A stretch of DNA of 64,000 bases from JADJPO01 sp963750395. Lineage in GTDB: Bacteria > Actinomycetota > Actinomycetes > Actinomycetales > Kineosporiaceae. Under the pieces are notes generated by a model that saw nothing but the letters and a program-made list of their open reading frames with translations, ran no database searches and had not been told where the DNA came from. Location of the stretch: contig CAVVQM010000011.1 in NCBI GenBank assembly GCA_963750395.1, positions 1 to 64,000 on the forward strand, given 5' to 3'. Numbering within the stretch: the stretch's first letter is position 1; each line of letters opens with the position of its first letter. The position numbers and the translations under genes are program-made. Of the stretch, positions 41,586 through 51,020 are shown one piece after another.

Positions 41586-43786
41586 GAACGCGCACCGCAC
41601 TGAGACTCGTGGGAGCCTGCGGGCTGGCCCTGGCGGGCCTGCTGCTCACCGGACAGATGGCCTCGGCGGGCCAGAACACGCCGATCGACGTCGACTCCCT
41701 CGACATGGTGCCGCTGAAGATCGACGGCGTCTCCGGGCAGGACCCGGCCTCCACCCAGACCCCCACCCTCGAGAACCTGGTCTACGACATCCAGCAGGCC
41801 GGAAACCGGATCTTCGTCGGCGGCGCCTTCCTCAACGTCCAGAAGGGCAAGGGCGCCGCCGGAGTCAGCCAGCCGTACCTCGCCGCCTTCGACGTCGACA
41901 CGGGTGCCTGGATCGAGGACTGCCGACCGTCCTTCGATCGGGCCGTCTACGCCCTGGACCGCAACGCCGACGGGAAACTGCTGGTGGGCGGGGAGTTCGA
42001 GACCGTCAACGGCCAGGTGCGCCGCGGCCTGGTGGCCCTCGATCCGGCGACCTGCCAGACCGACGCGACCTTCCAGGGCTCCATCGACCGGCCCTACTCC
42101 GACAATCGGGCCGGCATCCGGGACATGGCGGTCGTCGGCGACGACCTCTACGCCGCCGGCAACTTCTCGCACGGCCTGGGCCCGGGCGGGCAACGCGTCC
42201 GTCTGTACAAGGTGGTCAAGATGCTCGCCACCACCGGCCGGGTGGACACCGGCTTCGTCCCGGCCGTGACCGGTTCGGGCGTCTGGGGTCTCGCGGTCGA
42301 CCCCGACCGCAACCGGGTGCACCTCACCGGATACTTCTCCGGCACGAACGGGCTCGCCTCCAGCGGCTACTTCCACACCGTGGACGCCGCCACCGGGGCA
42401 AGCGTCACCGGCCTGCAGGCGTTGCCGCGCAACTACCCCAAGGCCCAGCCCGAGATGTACGACGTGGCGATGGGGGATGACCTGGTCTTCGTGGCCGGTG
42501 AGCAGCACATCCTCGAGGTGCTCCGCGCCGGCGACCACCACCTCAGCGCCTTCTCGGGCACCGGCTACAACCAGTGCAACGGGTCCTACTTCACCTACTG
42601 TGGCTCGTTCGCCGGTGGTGCCTACCAGTTCGCCGAGCGGATCGGCGACGTGGTCTTCGCCGGGTGCCACTGCACCTACGCGACGCGCAACGGCTACATC
42701 ACCCACTACAACTCGGTGTCCGGTCAGCGCACACCGAACAAGTTGACGATGGCCTACGACGCCGCCGACGGGTCCCTGCACGAGGACTTCCGACCGGACC
42801 TGGACGGCTCGAAGGACGGGTCCTGGGCGGCCGCCTCCGACACCAACGGGTGCCTCTACCTGGGCGGCGACTACCAGGTGGGCGGGGTCTCGGCGGGCCA
42901 GTCGCGCTGGGTGGGCGGCTTCGCGAAGTTCTGCCCGCGCGGCTGGGAACCCCCCAGACGGGACACCACGGCACCCTCGGTACCGACGGCGCTGGAGGCG
43001 GTCGACGTCGGCGGCGGGACGGTCCAGATCGGGTGGAACGCCTCCCAGGACGACACCGCCGTGGCCGGCTACCGGGTGCTGCGCGACGGCACCGCGGTCG
43101 CCGAGGTGACCGAGACGAGCTACACCGACACGGGGCTGGCCAACGGCACCAGGTACACCTACACGGTCCGGGCCTACGACGGGGCGGGGAACCTGAGCGC
43201 GCCCAGCGCGGCCGCCATCGTCACCACGGCCGTCCCGGGTGGGGACACCCAGGCGCCGACCGTGCCCACCGACCTGACGGCGACCGGCGCCGGCCAGGAC
43301 GTCCGGCTGGCCTGGACGGCGTCCACGGACAACGTCGGGGTGGTCAGTTACACCGTCTACCGCGACGGCGCCTACATCGGCTGGTCCGCCACCCCGACCT
43401 TCACCGACGCCGGTCCCGGGGCGGGTCCGTTCGAGTACGCCGTCCGGGCGAACGACCGGATCGGCAACCGCTCGCTGAAGTCGGAACCGGTGACCTACAC
43501 CGGGGCGAACGCGGACACCACCCCGCCCTCGGTGCCGGCCGGGCTCAGCCTCACCGACGCCGGCGGCGGTTCGGTCAGGCTGGCCTGGACGGCGTCCACG
43601 GACAACGTCGGGGTGGTCAGCTACCTGATCTACCGCGACGGCGCCTACGTCAGCTGGTCACCCACCCCCGGCCACACCGACCCCGCGGCGGTCGTGGGCA
43701 GCGCGAACAGGTATCAGCTCCGGGCGGTCGACGCGGCGGGCAACCGCAGCGAGAAGTCGGCCGCGGTGTCCATCACACCCCGCTGA
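41582..43786 (+). CDS. Secreted beta-propeller (delta-60-like) protein with three fibronectin type III domains
   Basis: 734 aa. Signal peptide (VGACGLALAGLLLTGQMASAG). Residues about 45-450 are repeats of the type AGNRIFVGGAFLNV, GKLLVGGEFETVNGQVRRGL and DDLYAAGNFSHG, matching delta-60-like propeller blades, with Cys-rich loops (YNQCNGSYFTYCGSF, VVFAGCHCTYATR). Three FN3 domains follow at about 455-545, 550-640 and 645-733 (WTASTDNVGVVSYTVYRDGA pattern). FN3 domains 2 and 3 share 43 identical bases. No sortase signal or anchor is seen, so it is probably secreted or held by the partner lipoprotein. Confidence 0.85.
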   Translation: MRTRTALRLVGACGLALAGLLLTGQMASAGQNTPIDVDSLDMVPLKIDGVSGQDPASTQTPTLENLVYDIQQAGNRIFVGGAFLNVQKGKGAAGVSQPYLAAFDVDTGAWIEDCRPSFDRAVYALDRNADGKLLVGGEFETVNGQVRRGLVALDPATCQTDATFQGSIDRPYSDNRAGIRDMAVVGDDLYAAGNFSHGLGPGGQRVRLYKVVKMLATTGRVDTGFVPAVTGSGVWGLAVDPDRNRVHLTGYFSGTNGLASSGYFHTVDAATGASVTGLQALPRNYPKAQPEMYDVAMGDDLVFVAGEQHILEVLRAGDHHLSAFSGTGYNQCNGSYFTYCGSFAGGAYQFAERIGDVVFAGCHCTYATRNGYITHYNSVSGQRTPNKLTMAYDAADGSLHEDFRPDLDGSKDGSWAAASDTNGCLYLGGDYQVGGVSAGQSRWVGGFAKFCPRGWEPPRRDTTAPSVPTALEAVDVGGGTVQIGWNASQDDTAVAGYRVLRDGTAVAEVTETSYTDTGLANGTRYTYTVRAYDGAGNLSAPSAAAIVTTAVPGGDTQAPTVPTDLTATGAGQDVRLAWTASTDNVGVVSYTVYRDGAYIGWSATPTFTDAGPGAGPFEYAVRANDRIGNRSLKSEPVTYTGANADTTPPSVPAGLSLTDAGGGSVRLAWTASTDNVGVVSYLIYRDGAYVSWSPTPGHTDPAAVVGSANRYQLRAVDAAGNRSEKSAAVSITPR

Positions 43787-43822
43787 CCTCGCGGAAAGCC
43801 GCACCGCGGCTAGACTCCGCCG

Positions 43823-46450
43823 GTGACCGGGTCCGCCGCGCTGGACAGTCCGAACGGCCCCGGTGGCGTTCGGGCCGGTCAGGCGTACCAGCGGCTCACA
43901 CAGGGTCAGGGCCACGTCGACGAACTCTTCGGACCTGACGGCATGCCCCGGGCGGGCTCCCAGGACCTCCTGGCGCGGATCGACCTGCTCGGGCTGCCCA
44001 CGTTGCTCGCCCGGCGCGCCGAGGCTGCCCGGTTGGTCGAGGACGAGGGCATCGTCTACGGCGTCCGGCGCCCCGAGGACGACTCGGGCCGCCCGCCCGT
44101 GCGGGCCTCCGAACGTCGCTGGCGGGTCGACCCGCTGCCCGTGGTGCTCGACGACGCCACCTGGCGGTTCCTGCGGCGCGGCCTCGAGCAGCGGGCCATG
44201 CTGCTCGACGCGCTGCTCGCGGACGTGTACGGCCCTCGCCGGCTGCTCCGCCACAATGTCGTGCCCGCCGAGGCCATCCTGACCAATGCGCAGTTCGTTC
44301 GTCAGGCGGACGCCGTGCTGGTCCCGGGCCCGCGACAGCTGTTCATGCACGCGGCAGACCTGGCCCGCACGGGCGATGGCACCTGGCAGGTGCTCTCCGA
44401 CCGCACCCAGGCGCCGTCCGGGGCCGGGTACGCCCTGCAGACCCGTAGGGTGGTCGCCCGGGTGATGCCCGCGCTCTACCGGGACACCGAACTGATCCGG
44501 TTGCGCTCCTTCTTCGACTCCGTCCGAGCGGCGCTGACCGAGTTCGCCCCGCCCAGCAGCGGGATCGACGGCGACGAGACCCCGAGGGTGGTCGTGCTGT
44601 CGCCGGGCTCTGACAGCGAGACGGCCTTCGACCAGGCCTTCCTCGCCACGCTGCTGGGCTATCCGCTGGTCACCGGGGAGGACCTGACCGTCCGCGGCGG
44701 CCGGGTGCTGATGAGGTCGGTGGGTCAGGACAACCCCGTCGATGTCGTGCTGCGACGGGTGGACACCGACTACGCCGATCCGTTGGAGCTGCGGGCCGAG
44801 TCCCAGCTGGGTGTGCCCGGTCTGCTGGAGGCGACCCGGTCCGGCGCCGTGAGTGTGGTGAACTCCTTCGGCGCCGGGGTGCTGGAATCGCCCGCGCTGC
44901 AGGCGTTCTGGCCCGCGTTGTCGCAGACTCTGCTCGGCGAGCCGGCCGCGTTGTCCGGGCCGCAGACCTGGTGGTGCGGGCTCGACGCCCATCGCGGCCA
45001 CGTGCTGGCCAACCTGGGCGACCTCGTGATCAAGTCGACCGACCGCCGCGAGGGACTGTTCGGCTGGGAGCTGTCGCACGGGCGCCGGGAGGAACTGCGC
45101 GCGCAGATCGAGGCTGAGCCTCACCGTTGGTGCGGCCAGGAGCCACTGGAGATGAGCACGGCACCCGTGGTGACCGGGCGCGGACTCGAGCCCCGCCGTT
45201 TCACCCTGCGCACGTTCGCGGTGGCCCAGCAGGACGGGTACCAGTTGATGACCGGTGGCCTGGGACGGGTCGCGGCGACGGCGGACACCGTGCTGGTGAG
45301 CAACGCGAGGGGTGCCCTGGCCAAGGACGTCTGGGTGCTCGCCCCGGAGGCGACCACGGCTCCGAGCACCGGCCCGCTGACCCTGGTGGGCGACGTCGAG
45401 ACCATCGCGACGAGACCGCCGATGACCGCCGGGCTGCCGCCTCGGGTCGCGGAGAACCTGTTCTGGCTCGGCCGTTACGCCGAGCGCGCCGAGGACACGG
45501 TCCGCCTGGTGAGGGTGGTCGACGAACTGGCCGAGGACTGGGTCACGCGTCCGGGGACCGCCGGCGCCGCCGTCGTCGAGGTGCTGACGGAGGCGACCCG
45601 CCGGGTCACCCTCACGCCGGACCTGCCGCTGCTCGATCTGGTCGCGGACGGTGCTCTGCCCGGCAGCGTGGCCTACGCCGTCCGCCGGACCGTCGCCGCG
45701 GCCCAGTCCCTGCGTGAGCAACTGTCCCTGGACACCTGGATCGTGCTGGGCAGCCTCGACCGCGTGCTGGACGACCTGGCCGACCGGGCCGGTGCCGCGG
45801 TGGAGGGCGCCGGCGAGGAACCGGCGCTCGCGCCCGCCCTGGCCAGGGTGCTGGAGGGGCTGCTCGCGCTGGCCGGCCTGGGGGCCGAGAGCATGATCCG
45901 CGACGTCGGGTGGCACTTCATGGACGCCGGCCGGCGGATCGAACGCTCCGTGCAGATCCTGTCGTTGCTGCGTCACACCCTGGACCACCCGTCCGCCGGG
46001 CCGGTGGGCGGCGGCCCTGTCGTCCCGGCCGACGAGGCCCTCGTGCTGGAGGCGGTCCTGACCGCCGGCGAGTCGATCATCACCCACCGGCGTCTCCGGG
46101 GCCGGGTCCGGGTGGAGTCGGTGCTCGAGTTGCTCGTGCAGGACCGGCAGAACCCGCGCTCGGTGGCCCTGCAGCTCGACCGGCTGGCCGAGGACCTGTC
46201 CCGACTGCCGGCGGCCTCCGGGGCGGGCCAGGAGCTCGGGGATCGGCTGCTGCGGGTCGCCGCGCGCCTGCGCGAGTTCGACCCGGCGGCGGCGGCCGTG
46301 GTCGAGAACGGGCACCGGCCCCAGCTCGGCCGCCAGCTCGACGTGCTGCTGGGCGAGCTGTTCGAGCTGTCGCGGGCCATGGAGGAGATCCACTTCGTGC
46401 ACCAGGCGCCGTCCCGGCCGACGCCGGCCATCGTGGGATGGACGACGTGA
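43823..46450 (+). CDS. Circularly permuted ATP-grasp (DUF404/DUF407) fused to alpha-E domain (DUF403)
   Basis: 875 aa. Residues 1-510 are the circularly permuted ATP-grasp enzyme: HVDELFGPDGMPR, WRVDPLPVVLDDATWRFL, GLEQRAMLLDALLADVYGPR, LVLPG-like PGSDSETAFDQAFLATLLGY, and VNSFGAGVLESPAL. Residues about 540-860 are the helical alpha-E domain (PPRVAENLFWLGRYAERAED opening, SMIRDVGWHFMDAGRRIERS). The family is predicted to form amide bonds in a peptide-modifying system together with a transglutaminase-like protein, which is the next gene. The two domains are separate proteins in many bacteria. Confidence 0.9.
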   Translation: MTGSAALDSPNGPGGVRAGQAYQRLTQGQGHVDELFGPDGMPRAGSQDLLARIDLLGLPTLLARRAEAARLVEDEGIVYGVRRPEDDSGRPPVRASERRWRVDPLPVVLDDATWRFLRRGLEQRAMLLDALLADVYGPRRLLRHNVVPAEAILTNAQFVRQADAVLVPGPRQLFMHAADLARTGDGTWQVLSDRTQAPSGAGYALQTRRVVARVMPALYRDTELIRLRSFFDSVRAALTEFAPPSSGIDGDETPRVVVLSPGSDSETAFDQAFLATLLGYPLVTGEDLTVRGGRVLMRSVGQDNPVDVVLRRVDTDYADPLELRAESQLGVPGLLEATRSGAVSVVNSFGAGVLESPALQAFWPALSQTLLGEPAALSGPQTWWCGLDAHRGHVLANLGDLVIKSTDRREGLFGWELSHGRREELRAQIEAEPHRWCGQEPLEMSTAPVVTGRGLEPRRFTLRTFAVAQQDGYQLMTGGLGRVAATADTVLVSNARGALAKDVWVLAPEATTAPSTGPLTLVGDVETIATRPPMTAGLPPRVAENLFWLGRYAERAEDTVRLVRVVDELAEDWVTRPGTAGAAVVEVLTEATRRVTLTPDLPLLDLVADGALPGSVAYAVRRTVAAAQSLREQLSLDTWIVLGSLDRVLDDLADRAGAAVEGAGEEPALAPALARVLEGLLALAGLGAESMIRDVGWHFMDAGRRIERSVQILSLLRHTLDHPSAGPVGGGPVVPADEALVLEAVLTAGESIITHRRLRGRVRVESVLELLVQDRQNPRSVALQLDRLAEDLSRLPAASGAGQELGDRLLRVAARLREFDPAAAAVVENGHRPQLGRQLDVLLGELFELSRAMEEIHFVHQAPSRPTPAIVGWTT

Positions 46451-47373
46451 GCCGGCTCTACGACGTCCGCCACACGACGACCTACCGCTACGAGGAGGAG
46501 GTCACCGCCTCCTACGGCCGCGCCCACCTGGTGCCCCGCGACGGCGCCGGTCAGGTCCGGGTCAGCGACGACCTCGCGATCCGCCCGGAGCCGGACCTGG
46601 TGCGCGAGAGCCGGGACTTCTACGGCAACCGCAGTCTCTACGTCGAGGTGCACACCGCGCACACCGAACTGGTGGTGACGGCCCACAGCCGGGTGAGCGT
46701 CGAGCGGGTCGCTCTCGACGGCGGCGTGCCCGGCGGTGAGCTGCCCTGGGAGCAGGCGGTGACGCGGGTCGACGAGCATCTGGAGGCCGCGGACCGCTCC
46801 GGGTTCGACCCCGACCGCGCCGCAGAGGCCCTGCGGATCAGGGATTTTCGGCTGCCCTCGCGGCACGTGCTGGCCTCGGCGGAGGTCCGTGCCTTCGCCG
46901 CGGAGGTGTTCCTGCCGGGCCGGCCGGTCTGGGAGTCCGTGCGTACGCTGGTCAGCCGGATCAACTCCGACCTCGAATACCATCCCGGCGCGACGTCGGT
47001 GTCCACGACCCTGGCCGAGGTGCTCCGGCTGCGCGAGGGCGTCTGCCAGGACTTCGCCCACCTGGCGGTGGGCGTGCTGCGCGTCGTCGGTCTGCCGGCC
47101 CGCTACGTCAGCGGGTACCTGGAGACCACCCCGCCGCCCGGCAGGCGCAAGCTGGTCGGCGCCGATGCGTCGCACGCCTGGGTCTCGGTCTATCTTCCTG
47201 AGGTGGGGTGGCTCGATCTCGACCCGACGAACGATCGGGTGGTCGACGACTCCTACGTGCTGACCGCGTGGGGCCGCGACTATGCGGACGTGCCCCCGCT
47301 GAAGGGTGTGATCTACACCGAGGGGGGCAGTACCGAGCTCTCGGTCGCGGTCGACGTCTCCCGGGTCTCGTGA
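46447..47373 (+). CDS. Transglutaminase-like family protein
   Basis: 308 aa. The N-terminal beta region opens LYDVRHTTTYRYEEEVTAS. The papain-like core has the triad Cys in REGVCQDFAHLAVG, His in DASHAWVSVYLPEVGW and Asp in LDLDPTNDRVV. It ends with the family segment GRDYADVPPLKGVIY. GTG 46447 overlaps the ATP-grasp stop (GTGA); ATG 46438 is possible. This pairing with ATP-grasp/alpha-E is recurrent and suggests one protein makes and the other cuts or crosslinks a peptide or isopeptide bond. Confidence 0.9.
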   Translation: MSRLYDVRHTTTYRYEEEVTASYGRAHLVPRDGAGQVRVSDDLAIRPEPDLVRESRDFYGNRSLYVEVHTAHTELVVTAHSRVSVERVALDGGVPGGELPWEQAVTRVDEHLEAADRSGFDPDRAAEALRIRDFRLPSRHVLASAEVRAFAAEVFLPGRPVWESVRTLVSRINSDLEYHPGATSVSTTLAEVLRLREGVCQDFAHLAVGVLRVVGLPARYVSGYLETTPPPGRRKLVGADASHAWVSVYLPEVGWLDLDPTNDRVVDDSYVLTAWGRDYADVPPLKGVIYTEGGSTELSVAVDVSRVS

Positions 47374-47417
47374 GCCGGGGACGCCCCTGACCACTTGTGA
47401 GGAAGTCCTGTTCGTCG

Positions 47418-48650
47418 ATGGAGCTGACATTGAGCCACACCGATAACCCGCCGCGGCGCGCGCTGCTGCTGGAGAACATCCACCCCGAGGCGGTACCGGT
47501 CCTGCAGGCCGCCGGGTTCGAGGTGGACCTGCGCCAGGAGGCCCTCGGCGAGGACGACCTCGCCCGTGCGCTGAAGGGGGTGGAGCTGCTCGGCATCCGC
47601 TCCACCACGAAGGTGAGCGAGAGGGTGCTGGACGGCGCGCCCGACCTCGCGGCGATCGGCGCCTTCTGCATCGGCACCAACCAGATCGACCTGGCCGCCG
47701 CCGCGGACCGGGGCGTGGCGGTGTTCAACGCCCCGTTCTCGAACACCCGCAGCGTGGTGGAACTGGCCCTGGCCGAGATCATCATGCTGGCCAGGAGGCT
47801 GTCCGAGAAGGACCGGTCCATGCACGAGGGGGTCTGGTTGAAGTCGGCCGCGGGGTCCCACGAGGTGCGGGGCCGGCGCCTCGGCATCGTCGGGTACGGC
47901 AACATCGGCACGCAGCTCTCGGTGCTTGCGGAGAGCCTCGGCATGCAGGTCTGGTTCTACGACACCGCCGACAAGCTCGCGCTCGGCAACGCCCGGCGCT
48001 GCGGCTCCCTGTCCGAACTGCTCGCCTCGGTCGAGGTGGTGACCCTGCACGTCGACGGCCGGCACGGCAACAGCGGGCTGTTCGGCGAGGCGGAGTTCGC
48101 CCAGATGCGGCCGCGGTCGCTGTTCCTCAACCTGTCCCGGGGTTTCGTTGTCGACTACGAGTCGCTGCGTCGCCACCTGTCCAGCGGGCACATCGCGGGG
48201 GCCGCGGTGGACGTCTTCCCGGTCGAGCCCAAGAGCTCGGACGAGGAATTCGTCTCCCCGCTGCGCGGACTGCCCAACGTCATCCTGACCCCCCACATCG
48301 GCGGCTCGACCCAGGAGGCCCAGCAGGACATCGGCACGTTCGTCAGCGGGAAGCTGGCCGACTACGTGCGCTCCGGGTCGACGGCGATGTCGGTCAACCT
48401 GCCGGCCCTGGTGCTGCCCGAGCGCGGCGGGGAGCACCGGCTGGTGCACATCCACACCAACACCCCCGGGGTGCTGGCCGCCATCAACTCGGTGCTGGCC
48501 GAGCACCAGGTCAACATCGACAGCCAGTTCCTCGGCACCCGCGGCGAGGTCGGCTACGTGATCACCGACGTCTCGGAGAGCATCTGCGAGGAGGCGATCA
48601 CCTCGCTGGAGTCGCTGCCGGAGACGATCCGGTTCCGCATCCTGTCCTGA
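47418..48650 (+). CDS. serA: D-3-phosphoglycerate dehydrogenase
   Basis: 410 aa, first enzyme of serine synthesis. NAD-binding GIVGYGNIGTQLSVLAESLG, catalytic Arg in NLSRGFVVD, Glu in VDVFPVEP and His in TPHIGGSTQEAQ. The C-terminal ACT domain, HIHTNTPGVLAAINSVLAEH, should mediate serine feedback. It is the short, E. coli-like form, without the extra intervening domain of the 530-residue form common in actinobacteria. ATG 47418 is the first start with the family N-terminus. Confidence 0.9.
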   Translation: MELTLSHTDNPPRRALLLENIHPEAVPVLQAAGFEVDLRQEALGEDDLARALKGVELLGIRSTTKVSERVLDGAPDLAAIGAFCIGTNQIDLAAAADRGVAVFNAPFSNTRSVVELALAEIIMLARRLSEKDRSMHEGVWLKSAAGSHEVRGRRLGIVGYGNIGTQLSVLAESLGMQVWFYDTADKLALGNARRCGSLSELLASVEVVTLHVDGRHGNSGLFGEAEFAQMRPRSLFLNLSRGFVVDYESLRRHLSSGHIAGAAVDVFPVEPKSSDEEFVSPLRGLPNVILTPHIGGSTQEAQQDIGTFVSGKLADYVRSGSTAMSVNLPALVLPERGGEHRLVHIHTNTPGVLAAINSVLAEHQVNIDSQFLGTRGEVGYVITDVSESICEEAITSLESLPETIRFRILS

Positions 48651-48695
48651 CCGCGCCGCTCGGCGGGATCAGGGGGCGGGATCGGTCGGGGGGGA

Positions 48696-49469
48696 TCAGG
48701 TGGGCGCGACGGCCGCCCAGGCCACCGTGACCTCACCCAGGCGCCAGCGCGCCGGCCCGTCCAGCAGGGGCCACCCGCGCTCACGGAGGAACGCCGCCGC
48801 AGCGATCCAGCGTTGCCGCGCCCCGAAGGCGGCCCGGGGCGCCTGCCGCGCCCAGGCGTCGTCCAGGGCCCCCAGGAAGTCGTGGATCGGCTCGCCCGGC
48901 ACGTTGCGGTGGATCAGCGCCTTCGGCAGGCGTTCGGCCAGCTGACCCGGGCGCTCCAGGTCGGCGAGCCGGGTGGACAGGGTCAGCGAGACCGCCCCTG
49001 CGGCCTCGACCGCGATCCAGGCCGCGCGCCGTCCGATCTCGTCGCATGTGCCCTCGACCAGCAGCCCGCCGGGGGCCAGCCGGTCGACCACCGCCCCCCA
49101 GGCGGGGTCCACCTGGTCCTCGTCGTACTGGCGGAGCACGTTCAGGGCCCGGACGACGACCGGTCGCCTGCCGTTCGGCAGCGGCACCTCGAAGCCGCCG
49201 CGCGCGAAACTCAGCCCGTCGCCGGCCATCGGCCCGGCCGCCCGCACTCGCTCGGGGTCGATCTCCACCCCGACGACCTCGACGTCGGCCCGGACGGCGC
49301 GCAGCCGGCTCAGCAGCTCTCGGGCGGTCACCGGGCTCGCCCCGTACCCGAGGTCGACCACGACCGGGTCGGCGGCCCGGCGAAGCCGCGGGGCCTGGGG
49401 CCCGGCCAGCCAGCGGTCGACGCGGCGCAGGCGGTTGGGGTTGGTCGTGCCCCGCGTGATCACACCCAT
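48696..49469 (-). CDS. Class I SAM-dependent methyltransferase-like protein
   Basis: 257 aa. MGVITRGTTNPNRLRRVDRW is the usual start for this actinobacterial family. The SAM site is VVVDLGYGASPVTARELL, and VEVVGVEIDPERVRAA carries the acidic ribose-binding residue. ARGGFEVPLPNGRRPVVVRA and LVEGTCDEIGRRAAW follow. Its place next to mshA is conserved in relatives, but the substrate is unknown. Divergent from mshA with about 220 bases between them. Confidence 0.82.
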   Translation of the reverse strand: MGVITRGTTNPNRLRRVDRWLAGPQAPRLRRAADPVVVDLGYGASPVTARELLSRLRAVRADVEVVGVEIDPERVRAAGPMAGDGLSFARGGFEVPLPNGRRPVVVRALNVLRQYDEDQVDPAWGAVVDRLAPGGLLVEGTCDEIGRRAAWIAVEAAGAVSLTLSTRLADLERPGQLAERLPKALIHRNVPGEPIHDFLGALDDAWARQAPRAAFGARQRWIAAAAFLRERGWPLLDGPARWRLGEVTVAWAAVAPT

Positions 49470-49691
49470 CGGAGCGTGCGAGGGCTGCCGCCTGCTCACA
49501 CCGGTTGCCCCACGCCCCCAGCATGCCGGGCCCGATCGGCGCTTCGCCGCCGATTGTGGTGCAGTTGTCCCACGCTTGACGCCTCCAACACCCCGAGCGG
49601 GAAGGTCCGAGATGGCCCCCGACGTTGATGGTCCTGGTTGCCGGTGTCCTGCCGCTCGCAGCGGTGTGGCGGCCCACGGAGGGAGTGAGTC

Positions 49692-51020
49692 GTGACTGCC
49701 GAACGGCTGCGGCGCGTGGCGATGTTCTCGGTGCACACCTCGCCGCTGGAGCAACCGGGCACGGGGGATGCCGGCGGTCTGAACGTCTACGTCGTGGAGA
49801 CCGCCAAGCGTCTGGCCGAGCGCGGCACCGAGGTGGAGATCTTCACCCGGGCGACCAGCAGCGACGTGCCTGCCCTGGCCGAGCTGGCCCCCGGGGTCCT
49901 GGTGCGGGCCCTGGTCGCCGGACCGTTCGAGGGGTTGTCCAAGAACGACCTACCCGCCCAGTTGTGCGCCTTCGCGGCCGGGGTGCTGCGGGTCGAGGCC
50001 CGTCACGAGCTGGGCTGGTACGACCTGATCCACTCCCACTACTGGCTGTCCGGTCAGGTGGGCTGGCTGGCGGCCGACCGGTGGCAGCGGCCCCTCGTGC
50101 ACAGCATGCACACGATGGCCAAGGTCAAGAACCAGGCGCTGGCCGCCGGTGACAGTCTCGAGCCGCAGGCGCGGATCATCGGCGAGGAGCAGGTGGTGGG
50201 TGTCGCCGACCGGCTGATCGCCAACACGGATCAGGAGGCCCGCGAGCTCATCGAGCTCTACGGCGCCGAGCCGGAACGGGTCGCGGTGGTGCCACCCGGT
50301 GTCGATCTGGACACCTTCACTCCGGGTGGGTCCGATGGACGCCGTTCGGCGCGCCGGGCGCTCGGCGTGGACGACGAGGCCGACCTGGTGCTGTTCGTCG
50401 GGCGCATCCAGCCACTGAAGGGGCCGGACGTGCTGATCCGCGCCGTCGCCGAGCTGCTCGCCCGCGACCCCGGACGACGCGCCGGCCTGCGGGTCGCGGT
50501 GCTCGGCGGAGCCAGCGGCACCGGTCTCGAGCACCCCGAGCAGATCCAGAACCTGGTCAGCGACCTCGGCCTGGACGACGTGGTCGCCTTCCACCCGCCG
50601 GCGGCCCGGGAGAGGTTGGCGCAGTGGTACCGCGCCGCCGACGTGGTGGCCGTGCCCTCCTTCAGCGAGTCGTTCGGCCTGGTCGCGGTCGAGGCCCAGG
50701 CCTGCGGTGTCCCGGTCCTGGCCGCCCGGGTCGGCGGCCTGCCCACCGTCGTCGACCACGGCGTCTCGGGCCTGCTCGTCGAGGACCATGAGCCGGCGAC
50801 CTGGGCCGGTGAACTGCGCCGACTGCTCGCGGACCCGGACGGACGGCGGCGCATGAGCCGGGCCGCGATCAGCCAGGCCGCCCGGTTCGCCTGGCAGAAC
50901 ACGGTCGAGGCCCTGGAGGAGGTCTACCTGGGAGCCGTCGCCGATCACCGGCGGGACGTGATCGACCTGGGCGCGGCCGAACAGCCGCGCCGCCGACGCG
51001 ATGTGGTCCTGGCCCGATGA
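49692..51020 (+). CDS. mshA: D-inositol-3-phosphate glycosyltransferase (mycothiol biosynthesis)
   Basis: 442 aa, GT4 enzyme joining GlcNAc to inositol-3-phosphate, the first step of mycothiol. VAMFSVHTSPLEQPGTGDAG, GGLNVYVVETAKRLAERG, IHSHYWLSGQVGWLAADRW, VHSMHTMAKVKN, VVPPGVDLDTFTPG, LFVGRIQPLKGPDVLIRA and SFSESFGLVAVEAQACG match MshA closely. GTG 49692 is the start. Its ATGA overlap with the YbjN gene and the following gpmA are the conserved actinobacterial order. Confidence 0.95.
   Translation: MTAERLRRVAMFSVHTSPLEQPGTGDAGGLNVYVVETAKRLAERGTEVEIFTRATSSDVPALAELAPGVLVRALVAGPFEGLSKNDLPAQLCAFAAGVLRVEARHELGWYDLIHSHYWLSGQVGWLAADRWQRPLVHSMHTMAKVKNQALAAGDSLEPQARIIGEEQVVGVADRLIANTDQEARELIELYGAEPERVAVVPPGVDLDTFTPGGSDGRRSARRALGVDDEADLVLFVGRIQPLKGPDVLIRAVAELLARDPGRRAGLRVAVLGGASGTGLEHPEQIQNLVSDLGLDDVVAFHPPAARERLAQWYRAADVVAVPSFSESFGLVAVEAQACGVPVLAARVGGLPTVVDHGVSGLLVEDHEPATWAGELRRLLADPDGRRRMSRAAISQAARFAWQNTVEALEEVYLGAVADHRRDVIDLGAAEQPRRRRDVVLAR

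Noticed and set aside
38625..41600. A 991-codon open frame on the minus strand
   Set aside because: It is the mirror of the trehalose fusion gene and a lipoprotein gene; no domain is recognisable.
43658..46402. A 914-codon open frame on the minus strand
   Set aside because: It mirrors the ATP-grasp/alpha-E gene and shows only composition-driven sequence.
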